Shown here: in pieces, positions 49,604 through 57,934 of the stretch
Layout: every line of letters begins with the position of its first letter
Position numbering within the stretch: position 1 is the stretch's first letter
Source: an uncultured Oscillospiraceae bacterium
Lineage (GTDB): Bacteria > Bacillota > Clostridia > Oscillospirales > Oscillospiraceae
DNA: 64,000 nucleotides
Assembly (NCBI GenBank): GCA_934569045.1
Contig: CAKTJX010000001.1
Location: forward strand, 1 to 64,000
Direction of reading: 5' to 3'
The notes under the pieces: model-generated
Database searches by the model: none
Seen by the model: the letters and a program-made list of their open reading frames with translations, nothing else
What the model was told of the DNA's origin: nothing
Position numbers and translations under genes: made by a program

Positions 49604-50697
49604 GTTTCTCTCTCCTTCGGGCGGAATGCTCCCTCGCCCAGTAGTATATCCATCAGCGCAATGGCCGCGGCAGCCTCCACCACCGGCACCGCCCGAGGAA
49701 CAACGCATGGGTCATGGCGGCCCTTCACTTCCAGCGTCCGATTTTCCATACCCGACAGGCTGACGCTTTTCTGTGGTCTGGAAATAGAGGGTGTCGGCTT
49801 AAACGCGGCCCGGAACAGCAGCGGCATTCCGTCCGTAATTCCACCCAGAATGCCGCCGCAGTGATTGGTTTCGGTGACTATCCGGCCGTCCTCTACCCGG
49901 AAGGGATCGTTGTCCTCACTGCCCAGCATTTCCGCCACGGAAAATCCCGCGCCGAACTCCACGCCCTTGACCGCGGGAATTCCATAGAGAATCTGGGCCA
50001 GCTTTCCCTCAATCCCACCGAACATCGGATCTCCAAGCCCGGCAGGGAGCCCGGTAACGGCGCACTCCACAATGCCGCCCACACTGTCGCCCGCGGCCTT
50101 TGCCTGGGCGATTTTTTCCCGCATGGCCAGGCCCTTTTCTTCGTCCAGGGTAGGGAAGTCCTGGCCTACCGCATCCAGTTCCGGGTAAATCGGGTCAAAG
50201 GGGCGGTCTTTTACCCCGGCAATGGCCGCAATGTGGGCAGATATCCGGATACCCCGTCTCTCCAGCCACTGCTTGCACAGCCCGCCGGCTATGCAGAGGG
50301 GGGCGGTGAGCCGCCCAGAAAAATGGCCGCCGCCCGCGGCATCCTGAAATCCCGCATACTTGATCTGGGCCGTGTAGTCCGCATGACCGGGCCGGGGGCA
50401 GTCCTTCAGGTTGTCATAGTCCCCGGAACGGGTGTTCGTATTTCGGATCTCTGCCGCAATGGGCGCCCCGCAAGTGGTGTTTTCCACCAGGCCGGAGAGA
50501 AATTCCGGCATATCCGCCTCTTTGCGGGGGGTGGAATAGGCATTCTGCCCCGGAGCCCGCCGGCGCAGGAACGCAGCCAAGGCATCCTTGTCCACAGGCA
50601 GCCCGGCGGGGATGCCGTCCAGCACCATCCCAATGGCCGCCCCATGGGACTGGCCGAAGATTGATAATTTCAAATGTTCACCGTAGGTGCTGCTCAT
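49594..50697 (-). CDS. aroC: Chorismate synthase
   Basis: The 367-residue FMN-dependent lyase turns EPSP into chorismate. It begins SSTYGEHLKLSIFGQSHGAAIGMVLDGIPAG and has the flavin-binding blocks RPGHADYTAQIKYAG and the terminal FKPTPSISRPQKSV with KGRHDPCVVPRAVPVVEA. The ATG at 50697 has GGGAGGC upstream and overlaps the aroA end by 20 bases. Confidence 0.95.
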   Translation of the reverse strand: MSSTYGEHLKLSIFGQSHGAAIGMVLDGIPAGLPVDKDALAAFLRRRAPGQNAYSTPRKEADMPEFLSGLVENTTCGAPIAAEIRNTNTRSGDYDNLKDCPRPGHADYTAQIKYAGFQDAAGGGHFSGRLTAPLCIAGGLCKQWLERRGIRISAHIAAIAGVKDRPFDPIYPELDAVGQDFPTLDEEKGLAMREKIAQAKAAGDSVGGIVECAVTGLPAGLGDPMFGGIEGKLAQILYGIPAVKGVEFGAGFSVAEMLGSEDNDPFRVEDGRIVTETNHCGGILGGITDGMPLLFRAAFKPTPSISRPQKSVSLSGMENRTLEVKGRHDPCVVPRAVPVVEAAAAIALMDILLGEGAFRPKERETWI

Positions 50698-51874
50698 ACC
50701 TGCCTCCCAATTTTTCGTATTCCGCCCAGAAAGCGGGGTAGGATTTTTCCACGCACTGGGCATCTTGAATCGTCACCGGTTCCCGGCAGACCGTAGCGGC
50801 GATGGCCGCGGCCATGGCAATGCGGTGGTCATTGCGGCTGTCCACGCTGCCGCCTCGCAGACCGGTGCCAAAAACTGTCAAAGTATCCTCTGCAGCCTCC
50901 GCGCGGCCTCCAAGGGATTCCAGCAGGGCAGTCACTGCCGCTACCCGGTCCGATTCCTTCAGCCGCAGGCGCTGGATATCCGTAAAAACCGCTCCATGGC
51001 AGTCCGCTGCCGTCACCGCCAAAATGGGCACCAGATCCGGAATATCCGCGGCGCTGATCGTTCTGTATTCCGCCGCCAGCTCCGGCAGGAGCTCCGCGCA
51101 GGCCCGGTCTCCCTGGGGTGAGTCCGGAACCAGATTCTGAACCGTCACCGCGCTTCCCAGCGTTTGTGCCGCCAGAAAGAAGGCGGCATTGCTCCAGTCG
51201 CCCTCTACCGCCACCGTACCGGGGGAATAAAATCCGCCGCCGGAAATGCGGAAATCCTCTGAATTACGGCCAAACAGTGCCATTGCCCTTTGCGTCATGG
51301 TGACATAGGGGGCCGATTCCAGCCGCCCAAGAACCGTCAGCCGGCTCTCTCCCGGCACCTGGGCCAGCGCCAGCAAAAGTCCCGTGATGAACTGGCTGGA
51401 TACCCTGCCGTCAATCCGGTATTCCCCGGGCCGCAGCTGTCCCTGGCAGCGCACAGTATTTTCCGTTGGGTGGGTCAGGCGGCAGCCCATCCGCTCCATC
51501 TCCTCCCACAGTGGGCTCAATGGCCGCTGTGGCAGCCGTCCGGTTAAATAGAAGGTCGCGTCACAGCCCAGCGCCCCTGCAATCGGCAGCAGAAACCGCA
51601 GGGTAGACCCGCTGTCCTGGCAGGGAAGCTCTGACCGTTTCGGCACGGTTTTGACAGGCTCCACCCGGAACCCCTCCGGCACCCGGGCAATTCCAGCCCC
51701 CAGCGCGGCAAGGCACTGGGCCGTCGCGTCAATATCCCGGTTGGTTTCCGGACAGTACAGAAACGTTTCTTTATCCGCAAAGGCGGCACAAATCAGCATT
51801 CTGTGGGCCTGAGATTTGGACGGGATTGCCTGCACCGTGCCGTGCAGCTTCCCAGGATCAATCGTTATCTCCAT
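50678..51874 (-). CDS. aroA: 5-enolpyruvylshikimate-3-phosphate synthase
   Basis: The 398-residue enzyme adds enolpyruvate from PEP to shikimate 3-phosphate. It has KSQAHRMLICAAF, QDSGSTLRFLLPIAG and the C-terminal LRLKESDRVAAVTALLESLGG and DSRNDHRIAMAAAI. The active-site sequence QDSGSTLRF departs from the usual GNAGTAMR of class I enzymes and is closer to the divergent types; this is worth noting for inhibitor response. The ATG at 51874 is preferred; a GTG at 51880 overlaps the aroB stop. Confidence 0.93.
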   Translation of the reverse strand: MEITIDPGKLHGTVQAIPSKSQAHRMLICAAFADKETFLYCPETNRDIDATAQCLAALGAGIARVPEGFRVEPVKTVPKRSELPCQDSGSTLRFLLPIAGALGCDATFYLTGRLPQRPLSPLWEEMERMGCRLTHPTENTVRCQGQLRPGEYRIDGRVSSQFITGLLLALAQVPGESRLTVLGRLESAPYVTMTQRAMALFGRNSEDFRISGGGFYSPGTVAVEGDWSNAAFFLAAQTLGSAVTVQNLVPDSPQGDRACAELLPELAAEYRTISAADIPDLVPILAVTAADCHGAVFTDIQRLRLKESDRVAAVTALLESLGGRAEAAEDTLTVFGTGLRGGSVDSRNDHRIAMAAAIAATVCREPVTIQDAQCVEKSYPAFWAEYEKLGGRYEQHLR

Positions 51875-51876
51875 AG

Positions 51877-52929
51877 TCACATCCCCGACTGTACCCAGGA
51901 GAGCACCTGCTCTACCGGTACCGGTGTAATGGCACAGCGGCCAATCGCCTCCGGGACAATCAGCTCCAGCGTGCCGCCGGTGCGCTTCTTATCGGACAGC
52001 GCCACCTCCGCAATCTCTTCCGGGGAGAAATCCGTGTGGGTGGGCAGGCCGTATTCCCGCAGCGTTCTTTCGATTTTCTCGCAGTCCGCCTGGGGCAGGC
52101 AGCCTTTTTGCACCGCGGCCCTGGCAATCAACGCCAGGCCGATGGCCACAGATTTCCCATGCGACAGGGAAAAATGACTTCTCGCTTCCACGCCATGGCC
52201 AAAGGTATGGCCGAGATTCAGCTTTTTCCGAGCCCCGGTGTCGAATTCATCCTGGTCAACCACATCCCGTTTCAGGATTGCACAGCGCTCAATCACCGCT
52301 TCCCGGTCAAAGTCCATTCCGGTTTCCGCCAGGGAGTCAAAGAAAGCCCGGTCAAAGATCACGCCGTATTTCAGCACCTCCGCACAGCCGTCCCGGAAAA
52401 TGTCCTCCGGAAGGCTGTTCAGCGTGTCCGTATCGCAAAGCACCAGGCTGGGCTGCCAGAACGCACCGACCATATTTTTGCCTGCAGGAAGATCAATGGC
52501 GGTTTTGCCGCCAACGGAGGAATCCACTGCCGCCAGCAGGGTAGTGGGTACCTGGATAAACCGGATGCCCCGCTGATAGGTGGCGGCAGCAAAGCCTGTC
52601 AGATCGCCGACCACGCCGCCGCCCAGGGCAACCAGCGCATCCGTCCGGGTCAGATGCTGCTCCGCCAGGAAGTTCAGGAGCTTCAAATAGGTATCCGCGC
52701 ACTTGCTCTCCTCACCCGCCGGGAAGACGAAGGACAGAACCTGGAGCCCAGCGTCCTTCAGACTTTTTTTCGCCTGGGCTCCAAAGAGGGGATAGACGTT
52801 GCTTTCACTGACCAGACACACAGTCTGAATTTTCCCCAGGTCCTTGACCCGGCTTCCCAGCTGCTCCAGCAGCCCTTGACCAATCAGAATCTCATAGGTT
52901 CTGGATGCCTCTACGGTTACAGTTCTCAT
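51877..52929 (-). CDS. aroB: 3-dehydroquinate synthase
   Basis: The 350-residue enzyme cyclises DAHP to 3-dehydroquinate with NAD and a divalent metal. It has VALGGGVVGDLTGFAAATYQRGIRFIQVPTTLLAAVDSSVGGKTAID, then GCAEVLKYGVIFD and LNLGHTFGHGVEA, all conserved in AroB. Its start overlaps the tyrA stop (ATGA). It lies between tyrA and aroA in the operon. Confidence 0.95.
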   Translation of the reverse strand: MRTVTVEASRTYEILIGQGLLEQLGSRVKDLGKIQTVCLVSESNVYPLFGAQAKKSLKDAGLQVLSFVFPAGEESKCADTYLKLLNFLAEQHLTRTDALVALGGGVVGDLTGFAAATYQRGIRFIQVPTTLLAAVDSSVGGKTAIDLPAGKNMVGAFWQPSLVLCDTDTLNSLPEDIFRDGCAEVLKYGVIFDRAFFDSLAETGMDFDREAVIERCAILKRDVVDQDEFDTGARKKLNLGHTFGHGVEARSHFSLSHGKSVAIGLALIARAAVQKGCLPQADCEKIERTLREYGLPTHTDFSPEEIAEVALSDKKRTGGTLELIVPEAIGRCAITPVPVEQVLSWVQSGM

Positions 52930-53756
52930 CCGTCCACTTCCTCCTTCGCCCGTTTGCCTTCCTCCAGCAAAGCCGTCAGCTTTTTTTCATCCCGGTTTTC
53001 CAGGGCATCCCGGTAAGCTGTCAGGCTGTCAATATAGGTTTTCAGCTCAAAGAGCAGATTCTCTCGATTCTCCAGGAAGAGCTCGCTCCACATCGGGGCA
53101 TTGAGCCAGGCGACCCGCGTTAAATCTTTGTAGCTCCCGGCAGAGAAACCCTTGTGTCTTTTGGCCGTAGGGGACTTGATAAAAGCATTGCTCAGCACAT
53201 GGGGCATCTGGGAGGTAAAGGCGATCATCTGATCGTGGGCCTCCGCACTGGTGACGGAGAACATTCCAAAGCCGCAGGGTGCCAGAGCATCCTTCACCCG
53301 CTGCAAGAGCTCAATATCATCATATCTGGGGGGCACCAGCACCATAGGTGCACCCTTATACAGGTCTGCCCGGCTGTACTTAAAGCCAGAAAAATGGGAA
53401 CCCGCCATGGGATGGCCGCCCACAAAGGTAAATCCGTAACGCTCCGCAACCGGGAAACACCGATAGCAGACCTCCTGCTTGATCCCGCATAGATCCAACA
53501 CCAAGGTATCCCTGCGAACGTATCGCCCATTTTCCTCCAGCCACCCGGCGCTGCCGCCTGGGTAGATTGCCAGCAGGATCAGATCACACTTCGGGATGGT
53601 TTCCGGCTCCAGCACCCCATGAACCGCACCGGACAGCATGGCAAAGGACAGCGTGCTTTCATCCGTTTCCTTCGCTAGCACCGTGTGTCCCGCCAGGGCA
53701 TAAGCTCTGGCCATGGAGCCGCCGATCAGGCCCAGGCCCAGAATACCGACCGTCAT
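52926..53756 (-). CDS. tyrA: Prephenate dehydrogenase
   Basis: The 276-residue NAD-dependent enzyme converts prephenate to 4-hydroxyphenylpyruvate, the tyrosine branch. The Rossmann motif is VGILGLGLIGGSMARAYALAG, with FVGGHPMAGSHFSGF and SAEAHDQMIAFTSQMPHVLSNAF further on. It has no chorismate mutase or ACT domain, so mutase activity must come from PheA. Overlaps at both ends (aroF and aroB) indicate tight coupling. Confidence 0.94.
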   Translation of the reverse strand: MTVGILGLGLIGGSMARAYALAGHTVLAKETDESTLSFAMLSGAVHGVLEPETIPKCDLILLAIYPGGSAGWLEENGRYVRRDTLVLDLCGIKQEVCYRCFPVAERYGFTFVGGHPMAGSHFSGFKYSRADLYKGAPMVLVPPRYDDIELLQRVKDALAPCGFGMFSVTSAEAHDQMIAFTSQMPHVLSNAFIKSPTAKRHKGFSAGSYKDLTRVAWLNAPMWSELFLENRENLLFELKTYIDSLTAYRDALENRDEKKLTALLEEGKRAKEEVDG

Positions 53757-54754
53757 ACCAGCACCTCCCGGATGGCCTTCACCTTCCGGCTGACCTCGTC
53801 AAACTGCGCGGGGGTCAGAGACTGTGCTCCGTCGCACAGGGCTTTTTCCGGATTGTTGTGGACCTCAATCATCAGGCCGTCCGCCCCCGCTGCCACAGCG
53901 GCGCAGGACATAGCAGATACCAAGCGGGATTTTCCGGTGGCGTGGCTGGGGTCTGCCACAACAGGCAGATGGGACAGCTCGTGGAGCACCGGGATTGCGG
54001 ACAAATCCATGGTGTTGCGGGTGTAGGTCTCAAAGGTTCGGATGCCGCGCTCACACAGAATCACGTTTTCGTTACCCTCGCTCATAATGTATTCGGCACT
54101 CATCAGCAGCTCTTGCAGGGTATTGGCCAGCCCCCGTTTCAGGAGAATGGGCTTCCTTGTGCGCCCCAGCTCCTTCAGGAGGTCAAAGTTTTGCATATTC
54201 CGGGCTCCAACCTGAATCACATCCACATTGTCAAAAAGATCCAGCGTATTGATGTTCATAATCTCTGTGACGATGGGAAGTCCGGTCTCCTGCTTGGCGG
54301 TTTCCAGCAGCCGCAGGCCTTCCGCACCCATACCCTGGAAGGCATAGGGAGAAGTGCGGGGCTTGAAAGCGCCGCCCCGAAGCAGCGTCGCGCCGCTTTC
54401 CTTCACAGCCTTGGCAATGCCTACAATCTGTTCCTCGGATTCAACGGAACAGGGGCCGGCGATCATGGCAAAATACCCGCCGCCGATTCGGGCGGAACCC
54501 ACCTTTACAATGGTATCCTTGGGGTGGAACTTCCGGTTTGCCTGCTTGAAGGGCTCCGTCACCCGCTTCACAGACTCTACCATATCCAAGCTGCTTAAGA
54601 GCTCCATATCCACCCGGCTGGTGTCACCCACCAGGCCCAAGATGGTTACCTGGGAGCCCTCCGATACATGGACATCCAGATTTTGCTTTTTCAGCCAGGA
54701 AATCAAATGGTCTTTCTGCTCCTGGGTGGTGCCGTTTTTCAAAATCGCAATCAT
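53753..54754 (-). CDS. aroF: DAHP synthase (3-deoxy-7-phosphoheptulonate synthase)
   Basis: The 333-residue enzyme condenses PEP and erythrose 4-phosphate, the entry to the shikimate pathway. It has an N-terminal ferredoxin-like regulatory domain (about 1-70, MIAILKNGTTQEQKDHLISWL), then the TIM-barrel with MIAGPCSVESEEQI, LRGGAFKPRTSPYAFQG, the metal/substrate blocks LLKRGL and LCERGIRTFETYTRNTMDLSAIP, and VVADPSHATG. It is the class I beta type common in Gram-positives. The ATG at 54754 has AAGGAG. It is preceded by a leader peptide gene and attenuator (54780-54917), so expression should track aromatic amino acid supply. Confidence 0.95.
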   Translation of the reverse strand: MIAILKNGTTQEQKDHLISWLKKQNLDVHVSEGSQVTILGLVGDTSRVDMELLSSLDMVESVKRVTEPFKQANRKFHPKDTIVKVGSARIGGGYFAMIAGPCSVESEEQIVGIAKAVKESGATLLRGGAFKPRTSPYAFQGMGAEGLRLLETAKQETGLPIVTEIMNINTLDLFDNVDVIQVGARNMQNFDLLKELGRTRKPILLKRGLANTLQELLMSAEYIMSEGNENVILCERGIRTFETYTRNTMDLSAIPVLHELSHLPVVADPSHATGKSRLVSAMSCAAVAAGADGLMIEVHNNPEKALCDGAQSLTPAQFDEVSRKVKAIREVLV

Positions 54755-54779
54755 TTTTCTCCGCTCCTTGCAAAAAATA

Positions 54780-54807
54780 AGCGCCGCACGGAAATTCGTG
54801 CGGCGCT
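54780..54807 (-). terminator. Attenuator terminator in front of aroF
   Basis: AGCGCCGCACG (54797-54807 on the minus strand) pairs with CGTGCGGCGCT (54780-54790) over 11 bp around AATTTC, followed by TTATTTTTTG. The terminator ends 26 bases upstream of the aroF ATG, after the leader peptide gene, so it can only regulate the aro operon. Confidence 0.92.
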
Positions 54808-54851
54808 AAGCTTTCCATTTTTCGATCCCAAAAGAATCGCAGCACAAATTT
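54792..54851 (-). promoter_or_regulatory. Antiterminator pairing in the aroF leader
   Basis: The minus-strand stretch at 54838-54851 (AAATTTGTGCTGCG) is complementary to 54792-54805 (CGCCGCACGAATTT) at 13 of 14 positions, one of them a G-U pair. The second stretch is the 5' arm and loop of the terminator, so the two structures exclude each other. The 5' strand begins three bases after the leader peptide stop codon, where a ribosome pausing at the stop would cover it. Confidence 0.75.
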
Positions 54852-54882
54852 CTATTACTTTTTTCGGGTAAAAAAGTAATAG
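54852..54882 (-). promoter_or_regulatory. Hairpin covering the aromatic codons of the leader peptide
   Basis: CTATTACTTTTTT (54870-54882, minus strand) pairs perfectly with AAAAAAGTAATAG (54852-54864) around five bases. It includes the last Tyr codons, the Phe codons and the leader stop codon, so translation of the leader must open it. Confidence 0.7.
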
Positions 54883-54917
54883 TAGTAATAAAAGCTGGTT
54901 GCGAACAGGTTGAACAT
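54855..54917 (-). CDS. Aromatic leader peptide of the aro operon
   Basis: This 20-codon gene encodes MFNLFATSFYYYYYFFTRKK and ends in TAA. Eight consecutive codons are Phe, five Tyr and two Phe. The ATG at 54917 follows GGAGGAAT, a strong ribosome site. A sigma-A promoter lies about 30 bases upstream, and the terminator and antiterminator described separately follow before aroF. The arrangement matches ribosome-mediated attenuation, as in the enterobacterial pheA and trp leaders. Low charged tRNA-Tyr or tRNA-Phe would stall the ribosome, favour the antiterminator and allow transcription of the operon. The peptide itself probably has no function after synthesis. Confidence 0.88.
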   Translation of the reverse strand: MFNLFATSFYYYYYFFTRKK

Positions 54918-54948
54918 GAATTATTCCTCCAAAAATGGGATCGACACG

Positions 54949-54977
54949 ATTATACCACCGGAAAGCACAAATTGCAA
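54949..54977 (-). promoter_or_regulatory. Sigma-A promoter of the aro operon leader
   Basis: On the minus strand TTGCAA (54972-54977) and TATAAT (54949-54954) are 17 bp apart. Transcription would start near 54942, giving about 190 bases of leader before aroF. Confidence 0.85.
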
Positions 54978-55034
54978 TAGGGTTTCAAAATTTTGTTTTT
55001 CTTTGACGAATGTTTGTATACACAGAAAAGACAG

Positions 55035-55063
55035 TAGACATTTGCGATAATTTGTTTTATACT
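55035..55063 (+). promoter_or_regulatory. Probable promoter of the UvrD/PcrA-like helicase gene
   Basis: TAGACA (55035-55040) and TATACT (55058-55063) are 17 bp apart, 73 bases from the start, divergent from the aro leader promoter. Confidence 0.6.
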
Positions 55064-55135
55064 GGTCGAAACACTCCCCGAAAACGGGTCGCTCCCTTTC
55101 GGCGGGGAGCAAAACCGGATCTTGGAGGCATTCCC

Positions 55136-57283
55136 ATGGATTATCTCTCTCAATTAAATCCCGCCCAGCGGGAAGCGGCCACCACCACAGAAGGGTTCAT
55201 CCGGGTCGTGGCGGGTGCCGGGTCCGGGAAGACGAAAACGCTGACTGCCCGATATCTGTACCTTGTAGATGTGCTGGGCATCTCCACGGCCAACATTCTG
55301 TGCGTAACCTTCACCAACAAGGCCGCCGCGGAAATGAAAAAGCGAATCCGCCAGCTGCTGCCGGACCAGGATCTGGCGCGGATTACCACCTTCCACGGCT
55401 TCTGCGTCAGCCTTTTGAAGGAAGACTGCCATGTGATCGGCTATCCCAAAACCTTTCTCGTCATGGATGAAGAAGACAAAAAGGCCATGCTCTCCACAGT
55501 GTTCGAGGATTTGGGCATTACCGGGCGGGATATCACCATTCAGGAGGCAATTGACCACATCGGCTGGCGCAAGGGCGGCCGGGGATACGTCAAAACCCTC
55601 ATCGACCCGGACATGAATCACCTGCTGGAGCTGACCCAAAGCGCCTCCACCCTGAAGGATAAGATTCTTTACCGCTATTTCTACGAACAGCGGAAGTGCT
55701 TCGCCCTGGATTTTGACGATCTAGTGTATTTTGCACTGTATGTGCTGAACACCAGCCGGGAGGCCCGGGAAAAATGGCAGCAGCGGCTGGAATACGTCAT
55801 GGTGGACGAATTTCAGGACATCGACAAGGACCAGTATTCCCTTGCGGATATTCTGTCCGGCTACCACAAAAACCTCTTCGTCGTGGGAGACCCGGATCAG
55901 ACCATCTATACCTGGCGGGGTGCGGATGTAAAATTCATTCTGGAATTTCCCAGCCGCCATCCCGGTGCTAAGACCATTTACTTAAACGAAAACTATCGTT
56001 CCGCCCCGGAAATTCTGGCAGCCTCCAATGCCCTGATCGACAAGAATCGAGAACGGCTGAAAAAGCAGCTCACCGCCGTCCGCCCCGGTACCCGGAAGCC
56101 CCTGTACTTCCACGCCAAAACCAGCGCTTTGGAAGCGGACTGGATCACAGCCAATATGCGTGCACTCCATGAATGCGAGGATTCCGTACCCTATACGGAT
56201 ATGGCCGTGCTCTACCGGGCCCACTATGTGTCCCGCGCGTTGGAAGAATCTCTGATCAAGAATAAGATTCCCTATATTCTCTATTCCGGCGTGGAATTCT
56301 ACAAGCGCAAGGAGATCAAGGATGTGCTCAGCTATCTGCGCATGATCTACCACCCGGACGATATCAGCTTCCTGCGCACCGTCAATGAGCCCCGGCGGGG
56401 CATTGGCCGCACCCGCATTGCCGCGCTGAAGGCCTACGCTGCCCAGCACGGCGGCACCCTCTATGACGCACTGCTTGCTAACCTGGATACGGATTCCTTC
56501 CGCAGGAGCCATGCCCAGGACTACGCCCGTCTGATTGAAAAGTATCGGGCAATTTACGAAGCCATGGATCTGACCGACCTGCTGGCGGGGGTGCTCCACG
56601 ACAGCGGCTATGAAAACGCCCTGCGCACAGCAGGGGAGGAGGAACGGCTGGACAATCTGGCAGAATTGAAGCAGGCAATCTTTGATTTTACCCGGAAAGC
56701 AGGGGAGACCGTCACTCTGGGCAACTACCTGGATCATGCGGCCCTCTTTACCAATATGGATACGGGTGAAAAGGCCCAGGCCGTAAAGCTGATGACCATT
56801 CACTCCGCCAAGGGGCTGGAATTCCCCGTGGTATTTCTCTGCGGACTGTCGGAGGGGATTTTCCCGGGGAAACGGGCCAACACCCGGGAAAAGCTGGAGG
56901 AGGAGCGGCGGCTGTGCTATGTGGCCTTTACCCGTGCCCGGGATCGTCTCTTTCTGTCCGATGCCGCCGGAATCGGCTATGACGGCGCATTCCGCTATCC
57001 AAGCCGGTTCCTCTTCAATGCTGAAAAGAAAAACGTGGACTACGCCGTTCCCCTGGAGCCGGGCCTGGAGGAGAAAACCCAGGAAAGGATTCGGGAAACC
57101 GAGGATACAGGCACACAGACCGCCGTGCCCGCAGATATCATCGGCAAGCGGGTGAGTCACCCTGTGTTCGGCCAGGGAAGCGTCATCGGCATTCCCCGGG
57201 ACGGGCAAGGGCTGATTGTCCAGTTCGATTCCATCGTGACACCCAGAACCTTTGCCGACAGCAGCAAGGTAACATTCCTATAA
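55136..57283 (+). CDS. UvrD/PcrA-family superfamily 1 DNA helicase
   Basis: The 715-residue helicase begins MDYLSQLNPAQREAATTTEGFIRVVAGAGSGKTKTL, with the Q motif and Walker A near residues 28-36. It continues with VMVDEFQDIDKDQ, VGDPDQTIYTWRGAD, LNENYRSAPEIL and the C-terminal VKLMTIHSAKGLEFPVVFLCGLSEGIFP. These are the full UvrD/PcrA motifs. It acts in repair and in removing RNA polymerase or RecA from DNA. The ATG at 55136 has TGGAGGC upstream. A short C-terminal domain (SHPVFGQGSVIGIPRDG) resembles the PcrA RNAP-binding tail. PcrA is the likely identity, but a second paralogue elsewhere cannot be excluded. Confidence 0.93.
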   Translation: MDYLSQLNPAQREAATTTEGFIRVVAGAGSGKTKTLTARYLYLVDVLGISTANILCVTFTNKAAAEMKKRIRQLLPDQDLARITTFHGFCVSLLKEDCHVIGYPKTFLVMDEEDKKAMLSTVFEDLGITGRDITIQEAIDHIGWRKGGRGYVKTLIDPDMNHLLELTQSASTLKDKILYRYFYEQRKCFALDFDDLVYFALYVLNTSREAREKWQQRLEYVMVDEFQDIDKDQYSLADILSGYHKNLFVVGDPDQTIYTWRGADVKFILEFPSRHPGAKTIYLNENYRSAPEILAASNALIDKNRERLKKQLTAVRPGTRKPLYFHAKTSALEADWITANMRALHECEDSVPYTDMAVLYRAHYVSRALEESLIKNKIPYILYSGVEFYKRKEIKDVLSYLRMIYHPDDISFLRTVNEPRRGIGRTRIAALKAYAAQHGGTLYDALLANLDTDSFRRSHAQDYARLIEKYRAIYEAMDLTDLLAGVLHDSGYENALRTAGEEERLDNLAELKQAIFDFTRKAGETVTLGNYLDHAALFTNMDTGEKAQAVKLMTIHSAKGLEFPVVFLCGLSEGIFPGKRANTREKLEEERRLCYVAFTRARDRLFLSDAAGIGYDGAFRYPSRFLFNAEKKNVDYAVPLEPGLEEKTQERIRETEDTGTQTAVPADIIGKRVSHPVFGQGSVIGIPRDGQGLIVQFDSIVTPRTFADSSKVTFL

Positions 57284-57287
57284 ATTT

Positions 57288-57317
57288 GGAGCGGCAAAAA
57301 CTGCCGCTCCTGAATTT
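57288..57317. terminator. Terminator between the helicase and HD-protein genes
   Basis: GGAGCGGCA (57288-57296) pairs with TGCCGCTCC (57302-57310) around AAAAC, then TTTTT after TGAA. The two genes converge. Confidence 0.85.
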
Positions 57318-57905
57318 TTATTCCCCGCAAAGCGCCGTGTATTCCTTGTTGACGCTTTCCTCACAGCTGCGCATGGCCAGAATAGTTTTCTCCATCAGCT
57401 CTTCCACCGTCCAGCCCAGACGCTCCGCGCCCTGGGTAATGACCTCTCTGGAGCAGCCGGCGGCAAACTTCTTGTCCTTAAATTTCTTCTTCAGGCTGGA
57501 GACCTCCATATCCATCACGCTTTTGCTGGGGCGCATCCGAGCCGCGGCGCCGATCAGCCCTGTCAGCTCATCGGCAGCAAACAAGACTTTCTCCATAGGC
57601 AGCTCTGGCTCTACATCACAGCAGATTCCATAGCCATGGGAGCAGACCGCATGTACAAATTCCGGCTCGGCATGGATTTCCGCCAGCAGCTCCGGCGCCT
57701 TCAGACAGTGCTGCTCCGGGTACTTTTCAAAGTCCACATCGTGCAGCAGCCCTACCAGGCCCCAGAAATCTTCATTTTCGCCCATTTCCCGGGCATAATA
57801 CCGCATGGTGCCCTCCACGGTCAGACCATGCAGGATATGGAAGGGCTCCTGGTTATATTTCCGCAGCAGTGCCAGGGCCTGCTCTCTTGTGATGTTTGTT
57901 TGCAT
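57318..57905 (-). CDS. HD-domain hydrolase
   Basis: The 195-residue protein has an HD phosphohydrolase core: HILHGLTVEGTMRYYARE, then the signature LVGLLHDVDFEKYPEQH and later CSHGYG and LFAADELTGL. Metal-binding His and Asp residues are present. HD proteins of this size hydrolyse phosphate esters or nucleotides; the substrate is unknown. The ATG at 57905 has AGGAGG six bases upstream. It is divergent from the DUF2974-like gene. Confidence 0.85.
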   Translation of the reverse strand: MQTNITREQALALLRKYNQEPFHILHGLTVEGTMRYYAREMGENEDFWGLVGLLHDVDFEKYPEQHCLKAPELLAEIHAEPEFVHAVCSHGYGICCDVEPELPMEKVLFAADELTGLIGAAARMRPSKSVMDMEVSSLKKKFKDKKFAAGCSREVITQGAERLGWTVEELMEKTILAMRSCEESVNKEYTALCGE

Positions 57906-57934
57906 GGACAATTCCTCCTTTGTATATAGGCATT

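Larger units (their letters stand above)
54822..54944. repeat. Long-range inverted repeat in the aroF leader
   Basis: TGGGATCGA (54936-54944, plus strand) and TCGATCCCA (54822-54830) are perfect 9-bp complements. In the minus-strand RNA they would join the very 5' end of the transcript to the segment between the antiterminator and terminator. Confidence 0.55.

Noticed and set aside
54780..54917. T-box riboswitch upstream of aroF
   Set aside because: There is no T-box sequence or specifier stem; the short gene with Tyr/Phe codons explains the region better.
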